64,000 bases of DNA, taken from the NCBI RefSeq assembly GCF_003002065.1, contig NZ_PVZG01000002.1:496001-560000 (forward strand), read 5' to 3'. The stretch is from Pseudosporangium ferrugineum (GTDB lineage Bacteria; Actinomycetota; Actinomycetes; Mycobacteriales; Micromonosporaceae). The notes beneath the pieces are model-generated. The model saw only the letters and a list, made by a program, of their open reading frames with translations, did not search any database and was not told the DNA's origin. Below are positions 44,262 through 53,219 of the stretch, in pieces. Made by a program: the position numbers and the translations under genes. The first letter of the stretch is position 1; each line of letters begins with the position of its first letter.

Positions 44262-44627
44262 TCAGCTCTCCGCGACCGTGGCCTTGCAGGTGACCTCCTT
44301 GCCGGGCGCGCCGGTTCGCTTGTCGGCCTCCTTGCCGTCCACCACGATGCGGCAGGTGGCGGCGCCCTTCGACGCCGTGGCGCGCACCTCGAACGTACCC
44401 TTGCTGATCCTGGCGTTCTGCGACAGCGGCAGCTTCTGGGCGGCGAACGTCACCGACGAGTTCCCGCCCTCCTCCGGCGGGAGCACCCGGGTGACGTCCG
44501 CGGTCGCGCCGCTCTCCCCGGAGACCTCGTACGTGATCTCGCCGTGCTTGCCGCCGTCCCCGCTGCCGCACGCGCCCGACAGCAGGACAGTCGCGCCGAT
44601 CAGGACAGTGGCCATGACACGCTTCAC
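44262..44627 (-). CDS. MmpS-like lipoprotein
   Basis: 121 residues, AAGGAG upstream. Signal peptide with lipobox LLSGAC. The domain EITYEVSGESGATADVTRV, SVTFAAQKLPLSQNARISKG and ATCRIVVDGKEADKRTG resembles the MmpS-type beta-sandwich found in mycobacterial and other actinobacterial envelope proteins. No MmpL transporter is adjacent. Function unknown. Confidence 0.75.
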   Translation of the reverse strand: MKRVMATVLIGATVLLSGACGSGDGGKHGEITYEVSGESGATADVTRVLPPEEGGNSSVTFAAQKLPLSQNARISKGTFEVRATASKGAATCRIVVDGKEADKRTGAPGKEVTCKATVAES

Positions 44628-44768
44628 CGGTGTGCTCCTTCGCTCCGCGGGTCCGTAGTGGACCTTGTTGGGGAGGACTCTCGCAGGTGGGAGGCGCCGT
44701 CCGGATCGGCCGCGGGTAGGAACCCGGCGGGCCCGGGCCTCCGCCGAACGGCCGGTGCCGGGCGGTCC

Positions 44769-47700
44769 TCAGGCAGTGCTTCCGGCCGGGGCGGTCAGCC
44801 GGCCCGCGCGCAGCTCGAACGTGGCGTCCACCCGGTCGAGCCCCTCGGTCCGGTGGGTGAACAGCAGCACCGTGCGCCCGCCGGCGGCCTCCAGCAGGTC
44901 GGCCATCAGCGCCGCGGCGGCGGCCTCGTCCAGTCCCTCGGTCGGCTCGTCGAGCACGAGCAGGCCGGGATCGGCCAGCAGCGCCCGCGCGGTGGCCAGC
45001 CGCCGCCGCTGCCCGCCGGACACGGTGCCGCCGCCCGATCCCAGCCACGTGTCCAGCCCCCGCGGCAGCCCCGCCAGCCACGGCCCGAGTCCCACCCGGG
45101 TCAGGGCCGTCCGCAGCTGCGGGTCCGTCGCGGCCGGGCTCGCGAGACGCAGGTTCTCCCGTACGGTCGACGCGAACACGTGATCGGTGTCGTCGCCGAC
45201 GAGGACCGTGCGGGCCGGCCGGCGTACCGTCCCGGAACGGGGTTCGAGCAGCCCGGCCAGCACCGCGGCCAGCGTCGACTTGCCACCGCCGGAGGGACCG
45301 AGCACCGCGACCCTCGCCCCGGCCGGCAGGTCGAGGTCCGCGCCCCGCACGGCCGGCGGACGGCCGGGGTCCCATCCGGCCACGACACCGCGCAGCACCA
45401 CCCCGCCCGCCCCCTCGCCGGGCGTGCGCCGCGTGGCCGGTCTTTCGCCGGGCGTGCGCGGGGCGGTCGGCCGCGTCGTGGTCAACTCGGCGAGGCGGGC
45501 CCGGGCCGCGGCCGCCCGGCGCCGGGCGCCGGCCGCGTCCGGCAGGGTGGCGACCGGCTCGCCCAGCGCCACCACCGCGAGCAGCAGGACCGCGGCCCAC
45601 TCCGGCGAGATCCCGTCCGCGCCCCGCAGCACGATCGCGGTGCCGGCCACCGCCACACCCCACCCCAGCAGGCCCAGCGCGGCGGCCGCACCGGCCACGC
45701 CTGCCGCCCGCGCCTCGAGCCGGGCCAGCTCCCGGCTCCGCCGATCCGGTACGCCGAGAGCGTCGCCCCGCAGCGCCAGCTCCTCGACCCCCTCCACGGT
45801 CTCCACCACGGCGTCCCGAACCTCGGCGCGGGCCCGCCCGAGCGCCGCCTCCCCGCGCCGGGTCAGCAGGGCGGCGAGGGCCGGCGCGAGCACCGCCGAC
45901 ACGAGCAGCCCGGCGCCGAGGGGCAGGAGCAGCCCCGGCACCACCGCCACCGCGACGGCCGTGGTGACGAGCAGGACCACCACCGCGCTCAGGGCGGGAA
46001 GCGAGCCGCGCAGCAGCCCGTCCACCCGCGCGTCGACGTCCGTGCCGATCCGGGTGAGCAGGTCACCGCGCCGCCGCAGCCGGGGGCCGGGCACCCGCGG
46101 CACGAGGTCGGCATAGACCCGCGACCGCCACCGTCCCAGCCGGGCGAACGCCACGTCGTGCGCCACCAGACGCTCGAGGTAGCGCAGCAGCGGGCGCGCG
46201 ACCGCGGACCCCCGCACCAGCACCACGGCGGTCGACAGGCTGAGCACGGGCGGCAGGGTGGAGGCCCGCACCAGCAGCCAGGCCGCCGCCCCGGTCAGCA
46301 CGATCCCGGCCAGCGACGACCCCACCCCGAGCCCCACGGCCGTCCCGACGCTTCTCCCTATCCTCCTAGGATGCTTGAGGGGTGGTGTGCCCGGTCGCCC
46401 GGCGCCGGCACCCGTCCCGCCCTCGTCCCGCGCGCCCGGCGCCGCGCGTTCACCGGAGCCGGCCCGGCCCGGGGGCGTCACCTCGATCACCCGGTCCGCC
46501 GCCGCGAGCAGCGCCGGCCGGTGCGCCACCACCAGCACCGCGCATCCCCGGGCCGCCACCGCCCGGATCCGCGCGATCACCGCGGCCTCCGCCGCCGCGT
46601 CCAGATGCGCCGTGGGCTCGTCCAGCAGCACCACCACCGGGCTGCGACCCGCCGCCGTCCGGAGCAACGCCGCCAGCGCCAGGCGTTGCCGCTGCCCGGA
46701 CGACACCCCGCTGCCGTGCTCGCCCAGCACCGTCTCCGCCGTCACCTCTGTCCGGAGCCCGACCGACTCCAGCGCCTCCCGGACCCCCTCGGCCCCCGCC
46801 CCCGGGAAGACGTCACCCACCGTCCGCACGTGCGGCAGGGCGGGCCGCTGCGGCAGATACAGCACCCCCGGCCCGGAGACCTCGACCCGGCCACCGTCCG
46901 GCGGCTGCAGGCCCGCCACCGCCCGCAGCAGCGTCGTCTTGCCCGCCCCCGACGGCCCGCGCACGGCCACGACCTCGTGATCACGGACCGCCAGGCCGTC
47001 GAGTTCCAGCGCGTCCGAGGCCGCACCGGGATAGCGCACGCGCAGCCCGGAGGCGTACACGGCGGGCACGTCACCGTCGCCGGAGCGGGCGGGCAGGTAC
47101 GCGGCCGGCTCGCACAGCATCTCGTCCACCTCGGCGATCACCGCGGACGCGTCCGCGCTCGCGTGGAACCGGGCCGCCACCTCGCGCAGCGGCCGGTACG
47201 CCTCCGGCGCCAGCAGGATCACCAGCAGCGCCGGGCCCAGCCCCAGGTTCCCGCTCGCGACCCGCAGCCCGGCCTCCACGGCGATCAGCCCGACGGACAG
47301 CGTGCCCACCAGGTCCAGCGCCGTGGAGGAGAGGAACGCGACGCGCAGCACGCGTACGGTGGCGGACCGGTGCTCGTCGGTCAGCTCGCGCACGACGGCG
47401 GTCTGGCGGTGCGCCCGGCCGAAGACGCGCAGCGTCGCGAGCCCGCGCACGACGTCGAGGAAGTGGCCCGCCAGGCGCGCGTCGGCGTCCCGGGCCTGCC
47501 GGGCCCGCTGCTGGGTGGCCCAGCCGATCAGCGCGCCCAGCACCGGGATCAGCGGCAGCGTGACCAGGGCGATCACCGCGGAGGTGGGGTCCACGACGGC
47601 CATCGCGACGAGCACCAGCGGCGGCAGCACGACGCCCAGGACGAGGGCGGGCAGGTAGCCGGAGAACCAGGGCCCGAGCGCGTCGAGACCCGAGGTGAGC

Positions 47701-48032
47701 GCGGCGCTGAGCCGGCCGCTGCCGTAGGACGCCACCCGCGCCGGGCCGTGCCGCAGCGCCGCCGCGAGGGTCGCGCGGCGCAGCTCGTCGGTGACCCGGG
47801 CGGCGGTGCGCCGGGCGACGACCTGCTCGGCCCAGGTGAGTCCGGCCCGCAGCACGAAGGCCGCGGCGAGCAGCGGGACGGCTTCGCGACCGGTGACGAT
47901 CCGGGCGAGGGCCACGGCGACGACCACCGTGGCGGCGGCCTGACCGGCCCCGATCAAGGACAGCACGGCTGTTCCCGTACGCGCGGAGCGGGCGTGCCGC
48001 AGCAGCCGGGGGTCGACCGGGCCGCGGCTCAC
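44769..48032 (-). CDS. cydDC: CydDC fused ABC transporter for cytochrome bd assembly
   Basis: 1087 residues from GTG 48032, GTGA overlap with cydB. Two exporter halves in one chain. First half (CydD-like): transmembrane domain to about 320, Walker A GPSGAGKTT, signature GVSSGQRQRLALAALL (one Gly to Ser), Walker B VVVLLDEPTAHLD. Second half (CydC-like): Walker A GPSGGGKST, signature TVSGGQRRRLATARAL, Walker B LLVLDEPTEGLD. CydDC exports thiols such as cysteine and glutathione and is needed for haem insertion into cytochrome bd. Fusion of the two is known in Streptomyces. Third gene of the cyd operon. Confidence 0.92.
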   Translation of the reverse strand: MSRGPVDPRLLRHARSARTGTAVLSLIGAGQAAATVVVAVALARIVTGREAVPLLAAAFVLRAGLTWAEQVVARRTAARVTDELRRATLAAALRHGPARVASYGSGRLSAALTSGLDALGPWFSGYLPALVLGVVLPPLVLVAMAVVDPTSAVIALVTLPLIPVLGALIGWATQQRARQARDADARLAGHFLDVVRGLATLRVFGRAHRQTAVVRELTDEHRSATVRVLRVAFLSSTALDLVGTLSVGLIAVEAGLRVASGNLGLGPALLVILLAPEAYRPLREVAARFHASADASAVIAEVDEMLCEPAAYLPARSGDGDVPAVYASGLRVRYPGAASDALELDGLAVRDHEVVAVRGPSGAGKTTLLRAVAGLQPPDGGRVEVSGPGVLYLPQRPALPHVRTVGDVFPGAGAEGVREALESVGLRTEVTAETVLGEHGSGVSSGQRQRLALAALLRTAAGRSPVVVLLDEPTAHLDAAAEAAVIARIRAVAARGCAVLVVAHRPALLAAADRVIEVTPPGRAGSGERAAPGARDEGGTGAGAGRPGTPPLKHPRRIGRSVGTAVGLGVGSSLAGIVLTGAAAWLLVRASTLPPVLSLSTAVVLVRGSAVARPLLRYLERLVAHDVAFARLGRWRSRVYADLVPRVPGPRLRRRGDLLTRIGTDVDARVDGLLRGSLPALSAVVVLLVTTAVAVAVVPGLLLPLGAGLLVSAVLAPALAALLTRRGEAALGRARAEVRDAVVETVEGVEELALRGDALGVPDRRSRELARLEARAAGVAGAAAALGLLGWGVAVAGTAIVLRGADGISPEWAAVLLLAVVALGEPVATLPDAAGARRRAAAARARLAELTTTRPTAPRTPGERPATRRTPGEGAGGVVLRGVVAGWDPGRPPAVRGADLDLPAGARVAVLGPSGGGKSTLAAVLAGLLEPRSGTVRRPARTVLVGDDTDHVFASTVRENLRLASPAATDPQLRTALTRVGLGPWLAGLPRGLDTWLGSGGGTVSGGQRRRLATARALLADPGLLVLDEPTEGLDEAAAAALMADLLEAAGGRTVLLFTHRTEGLDRVDATFELRAGRLTAPAGSTA

Positions 48033-49009
48033 GACGGCACCCGCTCGCTGGCGACGCGCCTGCGGAACACCCAGTAGGAGTAGGCCTGGTAGACCAGCAC
48101 GCCCGGGAGCACGACCACCCCCACGACGCTGAGCAGCCGCAGCGCCGAGTCGGTGGCGGCGGCGCCGGTCCTCGTCAGCGACCAGGCCGGGTCGAGGGTG
48201 CTGCGCAGGAGCACGTCGCCGTGCACGGTGAACACGGCGGCGACGGCGCCGGCGACCCCGAGCGCGGCGCCGCCGAAGGCGACCGGTTCGTGGCCGTGGC
48301 GGGCGATCAGTCCGATGCCCATGCAGAGGACGGCGGCGGCGAGGATCACCCGCGACCCGGCGAGGAACCCGGCCGCGCCCAGCAGCACCGTGCCGGCCGC
48401 GGCGAGGCGTACGCTCCAGCGCCGCGCCCGGGCGTGCACCGGACCGGTCGTGCGCAGGGCGAGGAACGTGGCGCCGAGGAGCAGGGCGGCGAACAGGGCG
48501 AGGGCCGCGCCGGCCAGGGCGGGCCCGGTGGCCAGCGGGCCCAGGCTGCGCGCCGGGCCGGTGCCGGTGACCTCGCCGCCGGCGCCGAGCGCGAGGCCGT
48601 GGGTGAGCACGCCGAGGACCGCGCCCCAGAGCGCGACGATGCCGGCCGAGCTGGCGGCGAGGGCGGCGTCGCAGCGGCGGCGCCAGCGCTCGCCGTCGCC
48701 CTTGCCGCGGAACTCCAGGGCCACCCCGCGCACGGCCAGGAGCAGCAGGAGGGCGGCCATCGGCAGGTAGAGGCCGGAGAGCAGGGCGGCGTACCAGTCG
48801 GGGAAGGCCGCGAACGTCACGCCGATCGCGGCGACCAGCCAGACCTCGTTGCCGTCCCAGAACGGCCCGACCGTACGCACGATCGCGCCGCGCTCGTGGT
48901 CGTCGCGGCCGAGCACGGGGCTCAGCAGGCCGACGCCGAAGTCGAAGCCCTCGAGGACGAAGAAGAGGACCCAGCAGAGGACGACGAGCGAGAACCACAC
49001 GGTGACCAT
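48029..49009 (-). CDS. cydB: cytochrome bd oxidase subunit II
   Basis: 326 residues from ATG 49009 (GAGGAA upstream, overlapping the end of cydA). Nine or so hydrophobic helices; WVLFFVLEGFDFGVGLL, RTVGPFWDGNEVWLVAAIG and FPDWYAALLSGLYLPM are subunit II hallmarks. It pairs with CydA in the quinol oxidase. It ends in a GTGA overlap with cydDC. Confidence 0.95.
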   Translation of the reverse strand: MVTVWFSLVVLCWVLFFVLEGFDFGVGLLSPVLGRDDHERGAIVRTVGPFWDGNEVWLVAAIGVTFAAFPDWYAALLSGLYLPMAALLLLLAVRGVALEFRGKGDGERWRRRCDAALAASSAGIVALWGAVLGVLTHGLALGAGGEVTGTGPARSLGPLATGPALAGAALALFAALLLGATFLALRTTGPVHARARRWSVRLAAAGTVLLGAAGFLAGSRVILAAAVLCMGIGLIARHGHEPVAFGGAALGVAGAVAAVFTVHGDVLLRSTLDPAWSLTRTGAAATDSALRLLSVVGVVVLPGVLVYQAYSYWVFRRRVASERVPS

Positions 49010-49017
49010 GGCGTTCC

Positions 49018-50400
49018 TCAGTAGACGGGGGCCGGGACGCGCTCGGCGCCGGGCGTGGGCGTGGGTTCCGGGGCGAGCGGCAGGCGGGAGAGGTGGCGGA
49101 CCAGGCGCAGCCAGACGACGGCGAGGACGCCGTAGACCACCGCGAAGCCGATCAGGGAGCCGAGCACCTCGCCGCGGGTGAGGCCGGGGGAGATGCCGTC
49201 GGCGACGCGGGAGATGCCGAAGGCGAGCCACGGCTGGCGGGCGGTCTCGGTGAAGATCCAGCCGAAGGTGTTCGCGGCGGCGGGCAGCACCGGGATCAGC
49301 GGCAGGAAGCGCCGCAGCAGCGGGTGCGTACGCCGGGCGCCGCGGGTGCTCCACAGGTAGTACGCGGCGACGGCGGCGGCGAGCATGCCGATGCCGATCA
49401 TGAGCCGGAAGCTCCAGAAGGCGACCGGGATCATCGGCACGTAGCTGCCCGGCCCGAACTGGGCGGTGTACTGCGCCTGGAGGTCGTCGATGCCCTGCAC
49501 GGTGGCGCCCGGGCCGCCCTTGGCCAGGATCGAGAGCAGCCGGGGGATCTCGATGCTGAGGAACGGTTCGCCGGCGCCGGGCCTGCCGAGCGCGAAGACG
49601 GAGAAGGGCGCGCCGGTGGTGGTGCGGTAGAGCGCCTCGGCGGCGGCCATCTTCATCGGCTGCACCTCGGTGATGACCTTGCCGAGGTGGTCACCGGTCA
49701 GCGCGGTGAGGGCGCCGCCGGCCACCGTGAGCCAGGCGCCGAGGCGGGCGAGCGTACGGAAGGAGGCCTCGGCGCCGTCGCGCAGCCGCCACACCCCGAC
49801 GGCGAGCAGCAGCGAGCCGCCGGCCATGGCCGCGCCGGCCAGGGTGTGCGGGAACGCCGCGAGGTTGACCTTGTTGAGCAGCAGCGCGCCGAAGTCGTCG
49901 AGGCGGGCGCGCCCGGTGACCGGGTCGAGCGAGTACGCGACCGGGTTTTGCATGAACGAGTTGGCGGCCAGGATGATGAACGCGGACATCACGGTGCCGA
50001 GGGCGACGACGACGATCGTGGCGGCGTGCAGCGTGCGGGGCAGCCGGTCCCAGCCGAAGTACCACAGCGCGAGGAACGTGGCCTCGAGGAAGAACGCGAG
50101 CATGCCCTCGATGGCGAGGGTGGGCCCGAAGACGTCGCCGTAGAAGCGGGCGAACGCGCTCCAGCCCATGCCGAACTGGAATTCCTGCACCAGGCCGGTG
50201 ACCACGCCGACCGCGAAGGTGACGATCAGCAGCTTGCCGACGAACTTCGTCAGGTCCCGGTACGCGTCCCTGCCGGTGCGCAGCCACGCGATCTGCAGCC
50301 CGGCCGCGGTGCCGGCGAGGCTGATCGACAGCGGCACGAAGAAGTAGTGGTAGATCGTCACGACCGCGAACTGCAGCCGGGTCAGGTCGAGCACGTCCAC
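49018..50400 (-). CDS. cydA: cytochrome bd oxidase subunit I
   Basis: 460 residues from GTG 50400. LTRLQFAVVTIYHYFFVPLS carries the haem ligand His; EFQFGMGWSAFARFYGDVFG, the Glu-rich EGMLAFFLEATFLALW, the Met ligand in VQPMKMAAAEALYRT and the Q-loop start follow. The Q-loop is the short type. It is a high-affinity terminal oxidase used at low oxygen or under respiratory stress. Its promoter region overlaps the BlaI-type operator array, so it is probably repressed by the divergent regulator. Confidence 0.95.
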   Translation of the reverse strand: MDVLDLTRLQFAVVTIYHYFFVPLSISLAGTAAGLQIAWLRTGRDAYRDLTKFVGKLLIVTFAVGVVTGLVQEFQFGMGWSAFARFYGDVFGPTLAIEGMLAFFLEATFLALWYFGWDRLPRTLHAATIVVVALGTVMSAFIILAANSFMQNPVAYSLDPVTGRARLDDFGALLLNKVNLAAFPHTLAGAAMAGGSLLLAVGVWRLRDGAEASFRTLARLGAWLTVAGGALTALTGDHLGKVITEVQPMKMAAAEALYRTTTGAPFSVFALGRPGAGEPFLSIEIPRLLSILAKGGPGATVQGIDDLQAQYTAQFGPGSYVPMIPVAFWSFRLMIGIGMLAAAVAAYYLWSTRGARRTHPLLRRFLPLIPVLPAAANTFGWIFTETARQPWLAFGISRVADGISPGLTRGEVLGSLIGFAVVYGVLAVVWLRLVRHLSRLPLAPEPTPTPGAERVPAPVY

Positions 50401-50413
50401 GCCAGCGTCCCCT

Positions 50414-50450
50414 CTACGACAACTCGTAGTAGATACTACGACGCGTAGTA
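50414..50450. promoter_or_regulatory. array of BlaI/MecI-type operators shared by cydA and the blaI-like gene
   Basis: Three interlocked palindromes. CTACGACAACTCGTAG spans 50414-50429. CGTAGTA at 50425-50431 faces TACTACG at 50434-50440 (spacer GA). TACTACGACGCGTAGTA spans 50434-50450. BlaI/MecI repressors bind TACTAC/GTAGTA dyads. The array fills the gap between the cydA start and the regulator's -10 box; a further half-site-like GCAGTAG lies at 50460-50466. Confidence 0.8.
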
Positions 50451-50476
50451 CGACGACGTGCAGTAGAGTGGGTCAC

Positions 50477-50842
50477 ATGGCACTGGGGGACCTCGAACGC
50501 GAGGTCATGCAGCAGTTGTGGGACGCCGGCGAGCCGCTGACCGTGCGCCAGGTGCACGACCGGCTCAGCCGCGAGCGCGACCTCGCGTACACGACGGTCA
50601 TGACCGTGCTGGACCGGCTCGCCAAGAAGAAGGTCGTCACCCAGCAGAAGACCGACCGGGCCTACCGGTACGCGCCCGCGCAGTCCCGCGAGGAGATGAC
50701 CGCCGCGCTGATGCTCGACGCGCTCAGCGCCGCCCCGGACGGGGTACGCGACGCGGCCCTGGCCCACTTCGTCGGGCGCATCGACCCGTCCGCGCTCACC
50801 GCCGCCATCGAGGCCGCCCGCAGGGGCCCGGCCGGATCGTGA
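50477..50842 (+). CDS. BlaI/MecI/CopY-family repressor
   Basis: 121 residues from ATG 50477. TAGAGT (-10, 50464-50469) lies seven bases upstream, so a leaderless start is likely; a GTG at 50468 would lie in the box. Winged helix: LEREVMQQLWDAGEPLTVRQV, AYTTVMTVLDRLAKKKVV and YRYAPAQSREEM. The partner M56 peptidase follows with a GTGA overlap, as in blaI-blaR1 pairs where the peptidase inactivates the repressor on a signal. The likely targets are itself and cydA. Confidence 0.93.
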   Translation: MALGDLEREVMQQLWDAGEPLTVRQVHDRLSRERDLAYTTVMTVLDRLAKKKVVTQQKTDRAYRYAPAQSREEMTAALMLDALSAAPDGVRDAALAHFVGRIDPSALTAAIEAARRGPAGS

Positions 50843-51894
50843 CCGCGCTGCTGCTCGGCGCGCTGGGCCTGACCCTGTCCCTCGTGGTGCCCGGAAGCCT
50901 CGCCGCGGCCCGCTGGCCCGCGCGGGCGCCGGCCGCGGCGGTGGCGCTGTGGCAGAGCATCACCCTGACCGGCATCCTCTGCGCGCTCGGCGTCGTGCTG
51001 GCCGGCCCGCAGGAACTGGTCGAGGAGCTCGGTTCCGGCAAGCCGGCCGGTGCGGCGGCCCTCGTCGCCGCCCTCGTCGTCGCCGCGCTGATCATCGTCC
51101 GGCTGCTCGTCTCGCTGGCCGGGGTGACGTACCGGTCGAGGACCCGGCGGGCCCGGCACCGCCTCCTCGTCGACCTGCTGGACGACGCCGAGCGCCACGG
51201 CGAGCTGCCCGCCGAGGTGCCCGAGGGCCTGCGGGTGCTCGACGGCCCGCTGCCGTTCGCGTACTGCCTGCCCGGCCGCAGCCCGCGCGTCGTGCTCAGC
51301 GGGGGAGCGCTGCGGGTGCTGGACCGGGCGCAGGTCGCGGCGGTGATCGCGCACGAGCAGGCGCATCTGCGGCACCGGCACGACCTCGTGATGGAGTCCT
51401 TCACCGCGTTCCACCGGGCGGTGCCCCGGCCGCTGCGCAGCCGGGTGCCGCTCGACGCGGTGCACCTGCTGCTCGAGATGGTCGCGGACGACGCGGCCCG
51501 GCGGCGGTGCGGGGCCGCTCCGCTGCGCAGCGCGCTGGCCGTGCTCGGCGACGCGGTGGGCCCGGACGGGCCGCGGCCCGGCGACTCGGGGTCCCGGGAT
51601 GCGGCACGGCCCGGCGGCCCGGGGTCCCGGGATGCGGCACAGCCCGGCGGCGCGGGCGCTCGGCGCCGTGGCGGCCCGGGGGAGGCGGGCGTGCGGGATC
51701 CCGGCGGCGCGGAGGACGGGGGTGGGGCGGGTGCGGAGCGGCGGCAGCGGATCGATCGGCTCGACGGTCCGGATCCTCGCTCGTCGATGTGGACGGTCGC
51801 GGCGACGCTCATGGCGGTCGGCCTGCTGGTGCTACCCACAGTCATCGTGGTGGTCCCGTGGCTCGACCGCGCACTCTCCGCATGGCCGCTCTAG
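50839..51894 (+). CDS. M56-family (BlaR1-like) membrane metallopeptidase
   Basis: 351 residues, GTGA overlap with the repressor. Membrane helices at about 1-22, 34-52, 75-100 and a last one near the C-terminus (TLMAVGLLVLPTVIVVVPW). The zinc motif is HEQAH (AVIAHEQAHLRHRHD) with the third ligand region EMVADDAARRR. No penicillin-binding sensor domain is attached. After the peptidase domain there is a 33-bp repeat-derived Gly/Pro/Asp-rich insert. It probably cleaves or otherwise releases the adjacent repressor. Confidence 0.88.
   Translation: MTALLLGALGLTLSLVVPGSLAAARWPARAPAAAVALWQSITLTGILCALGVVLAGPQELVEELGSGKPAGAAALVAALVVAALIIVRLLVSLAGVTYRSRTRRARHRLLVDLLDDAERHGELPAEVPEGLRVLDGPLPFAYCLPGRSPRVVLSGGALRVLDRAQVAAVIAHEQAHLRHRHDLVMESFTAFHRAVPRPLRSRVPLDAVHLLLEMVADDAARRRCGAAPLRSALAVLGDAVGPDGPRPGDSGSRDAARPGGPGSRDAAQPGGAGARRRGGPGEAGVRDPGGAEDGGGAGAERRQRIDRLDGPDPRSSMWTVAATLMAVGLLVLPTVIVVVPWLDRALSAWPL
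51577..51642. repeat. 33-bp tandem repeat in the M56 peptidase gene, in frame
   Basis: Two clear copies (GGGGTCCCGGGATGCGGCAC recurs at 51588 and 51621) followed by a decayed third. They encode PGDSGSRDAAR and PGGPGSRDAAQ, an 11-residue unit in a loop between the catalytic domain and the last membrane helix. Confidence 0.88.
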
Positions 51895-52024
51895 GTCGTC
51901 CCTTATTACGCACCGTCACCGGTCGTGACGCGGTGGGTGTCCTGTTACCGCCGTGTTCTGTTCTGCGGAGATCGGGAGTACGGTGGTGCCCGACTCGTCG
52001 GTCCCCCCTCGTCCAAACCGGGCG

Positions 52025-52163
52025 AACTGGCGGGTCACCGCCTAATCGTGCACACGAACCGGGGACCCATGTACCTGGGGTGAAGCCGCAGCACCACCGC
52101 GGCCGGGCGCGCTTCCCGTCCGAACCCGACAGCTGACCCGGTCGGCGGCCGAGGGAAGAAAGG
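52025..52163 (+). ncRNA. ydaO/yuaA-type c-di-AMP riboswitch
   Basis: The 5' region of the NlpC/P60 gene carries the conserved ydaO elements in order: CCGGGGACCCA (52060-52070), CTGGGGTGAA (52075-52084), then CTTCCCGTCCGAACCCGACA (52112-52131) and GCTGACCCGG near 52133. In Actinobacteria this riboswitch class commonly precedes cell-wall hydrolase genes and turns them off when cyclic di-AMP is high. Boundaries are approximate; an upstream stem near 52015-52050 may belong to it. Confidence 0.85.
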
Positions 52164-52176
52164 ACACTGCACCTAC

Positions 52177-53166
52177 GTGAAACGGATCGGGACGCGACGC
52201 GCCGCGATTCTGCGCAGTCTGCTCGGTGTCATCGTGGCGGTCGGGGTCTTGCTGGTACCCACCGCGGCGCATGCCACGCCGTCGCCCTCGAGCATCGAGA
52301 AGCAGATCGATGAGCAGTGGAACAAGCTCGAACCGGTCATCGAGCAGTACAACGACGTGCACAACCAGCTGATCAAGAACCGTGCACAGCTCAACAAGAT
52401 CAACAAGCGGCTGCAACCCCTGCAGCTCGAAGTGGATCTGGCCATGTCGCAGGTGAGCGGGATGGCGGCCGACGCGTACATGCAGGGCTCGCCGGGCATG
52501 ATGAAGGCGATGCTCGTGAGTGGCTCACCGACCGGGCTGACCGAGAAGCTGACGTTCCTCGATCAGATCGCCAGTCACCAGCGGCGCGAGGTGGCCGGCG
52601 TGGCCAAGCTCCGCGACAAGTACGCGAAGGACAAGGAAGCACTGGTCACCCTGACCGACGCCGTGGCGGCCCGCGACAAGGACCTCGCCACGCGGAAGAA
52701 GGAGATCCAGAAGAAGGTCGACTCGCTGCAGAAGCTGCGGACCCGGGCGTACGGAGCCGCCGGCGCCAACGACGGTCCGCTGCGCACCGGCCCCTGTCCC
52801 GTGACCTACACGAACGACAAGGGCGGGCGCGCCGCGCAGCGGGCGTGCGACCTCATCGGCGTCAAGTACATCTTCGGCGCCGAGGGGCCCAACGGCTACG
52901 ACTGCTCCGGCCTGACCAAGGTCGCCTGGGCCGCCGCGGGAGTGCACCTCGAGCACTTCACCGGCGACCAGGTGCACACGGGCAGACCGGTCAGCCGAGA
53001 CGACCTCTACCCGGGCGACCTGCTCTTCTACGGCCGCCCGGTACACCACGTGGGCCTCTACGTGGGCGGCGGCACCATGGTGCACGCCCCCCACACGGGC
53101 GACCACGTCCGCATGGCAAAGATCGACAGCCCGGGCGCCATCACGGCCATCCGCCGGCCGGGCTGA
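52177..53166 (+). CDS. secreted NlpC/P60 peptidoglycan endopeptidase
   Basis: 329 residues from GTG 52177. Signal peptide to about 33, a long coiled coil (about 38-190) and a C-terminal NlpC/P60 domain. Catalytic Cys243 in GYDCSGLTK, His291 in HHVGLYVGG and His303 in MVHAPH are present. RipA/Cwl-type enzymes of this design cut the stem peptide (D-Glu-mDAP) during growth or division; the coil may keep the enzyme inactive or recruit partners. It is downstream of the c-di-AMP riboswitch and ends at a strong terminator. Confidence 0.93.
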   Translation: MKRIGTRRAAILRSLLGVIVAVGVLLVPTAAHATPSPSSIEKQIDEQWNKLEPVIEQYNDVHNQLIKNRAQLNKINKRLQPLQLEVDLAMSQVSGMAADAYMQGSPGMMKAMLVSGSPTGLTEKLTFLDQIASHQRREVAGVAKLRDKYAKDKEALVTLTDAVAARDKDLATRKKEIQKKVDSLQKLRTRAYGAAGANDGPLRTGPCPVTYTNDKGGRAAQRACDLIGVKYIFGAEGPNGYDCSGLTKVAWAAAGVHLEHFTGDQVHTGRPVSRDDLYPGDLLFYGRPVHHVGLYVGGGTMVHAPHTGDHVRMAKIDSPGAITAIRRPG

Positions 53167-53184
53167 CCCAGCACCACCGTAGGC

Positions 53185-53216
53185 AAGAGCCGCCACGCCC
53201 CACGTGGCGGCTCTTT
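53185..53216 (+). terminator. intrinsic terminator after the NlpC/P60 gene
   Basis: Perfect 13-bp stem (53185-53197 and 53203-53215) with a CCCCA loop, followed by T-rich CTTTCGCTTC. It starts 18 bp after the stop codon. Confidence 0.93.
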
Positions 53217-53219
53217 CGC

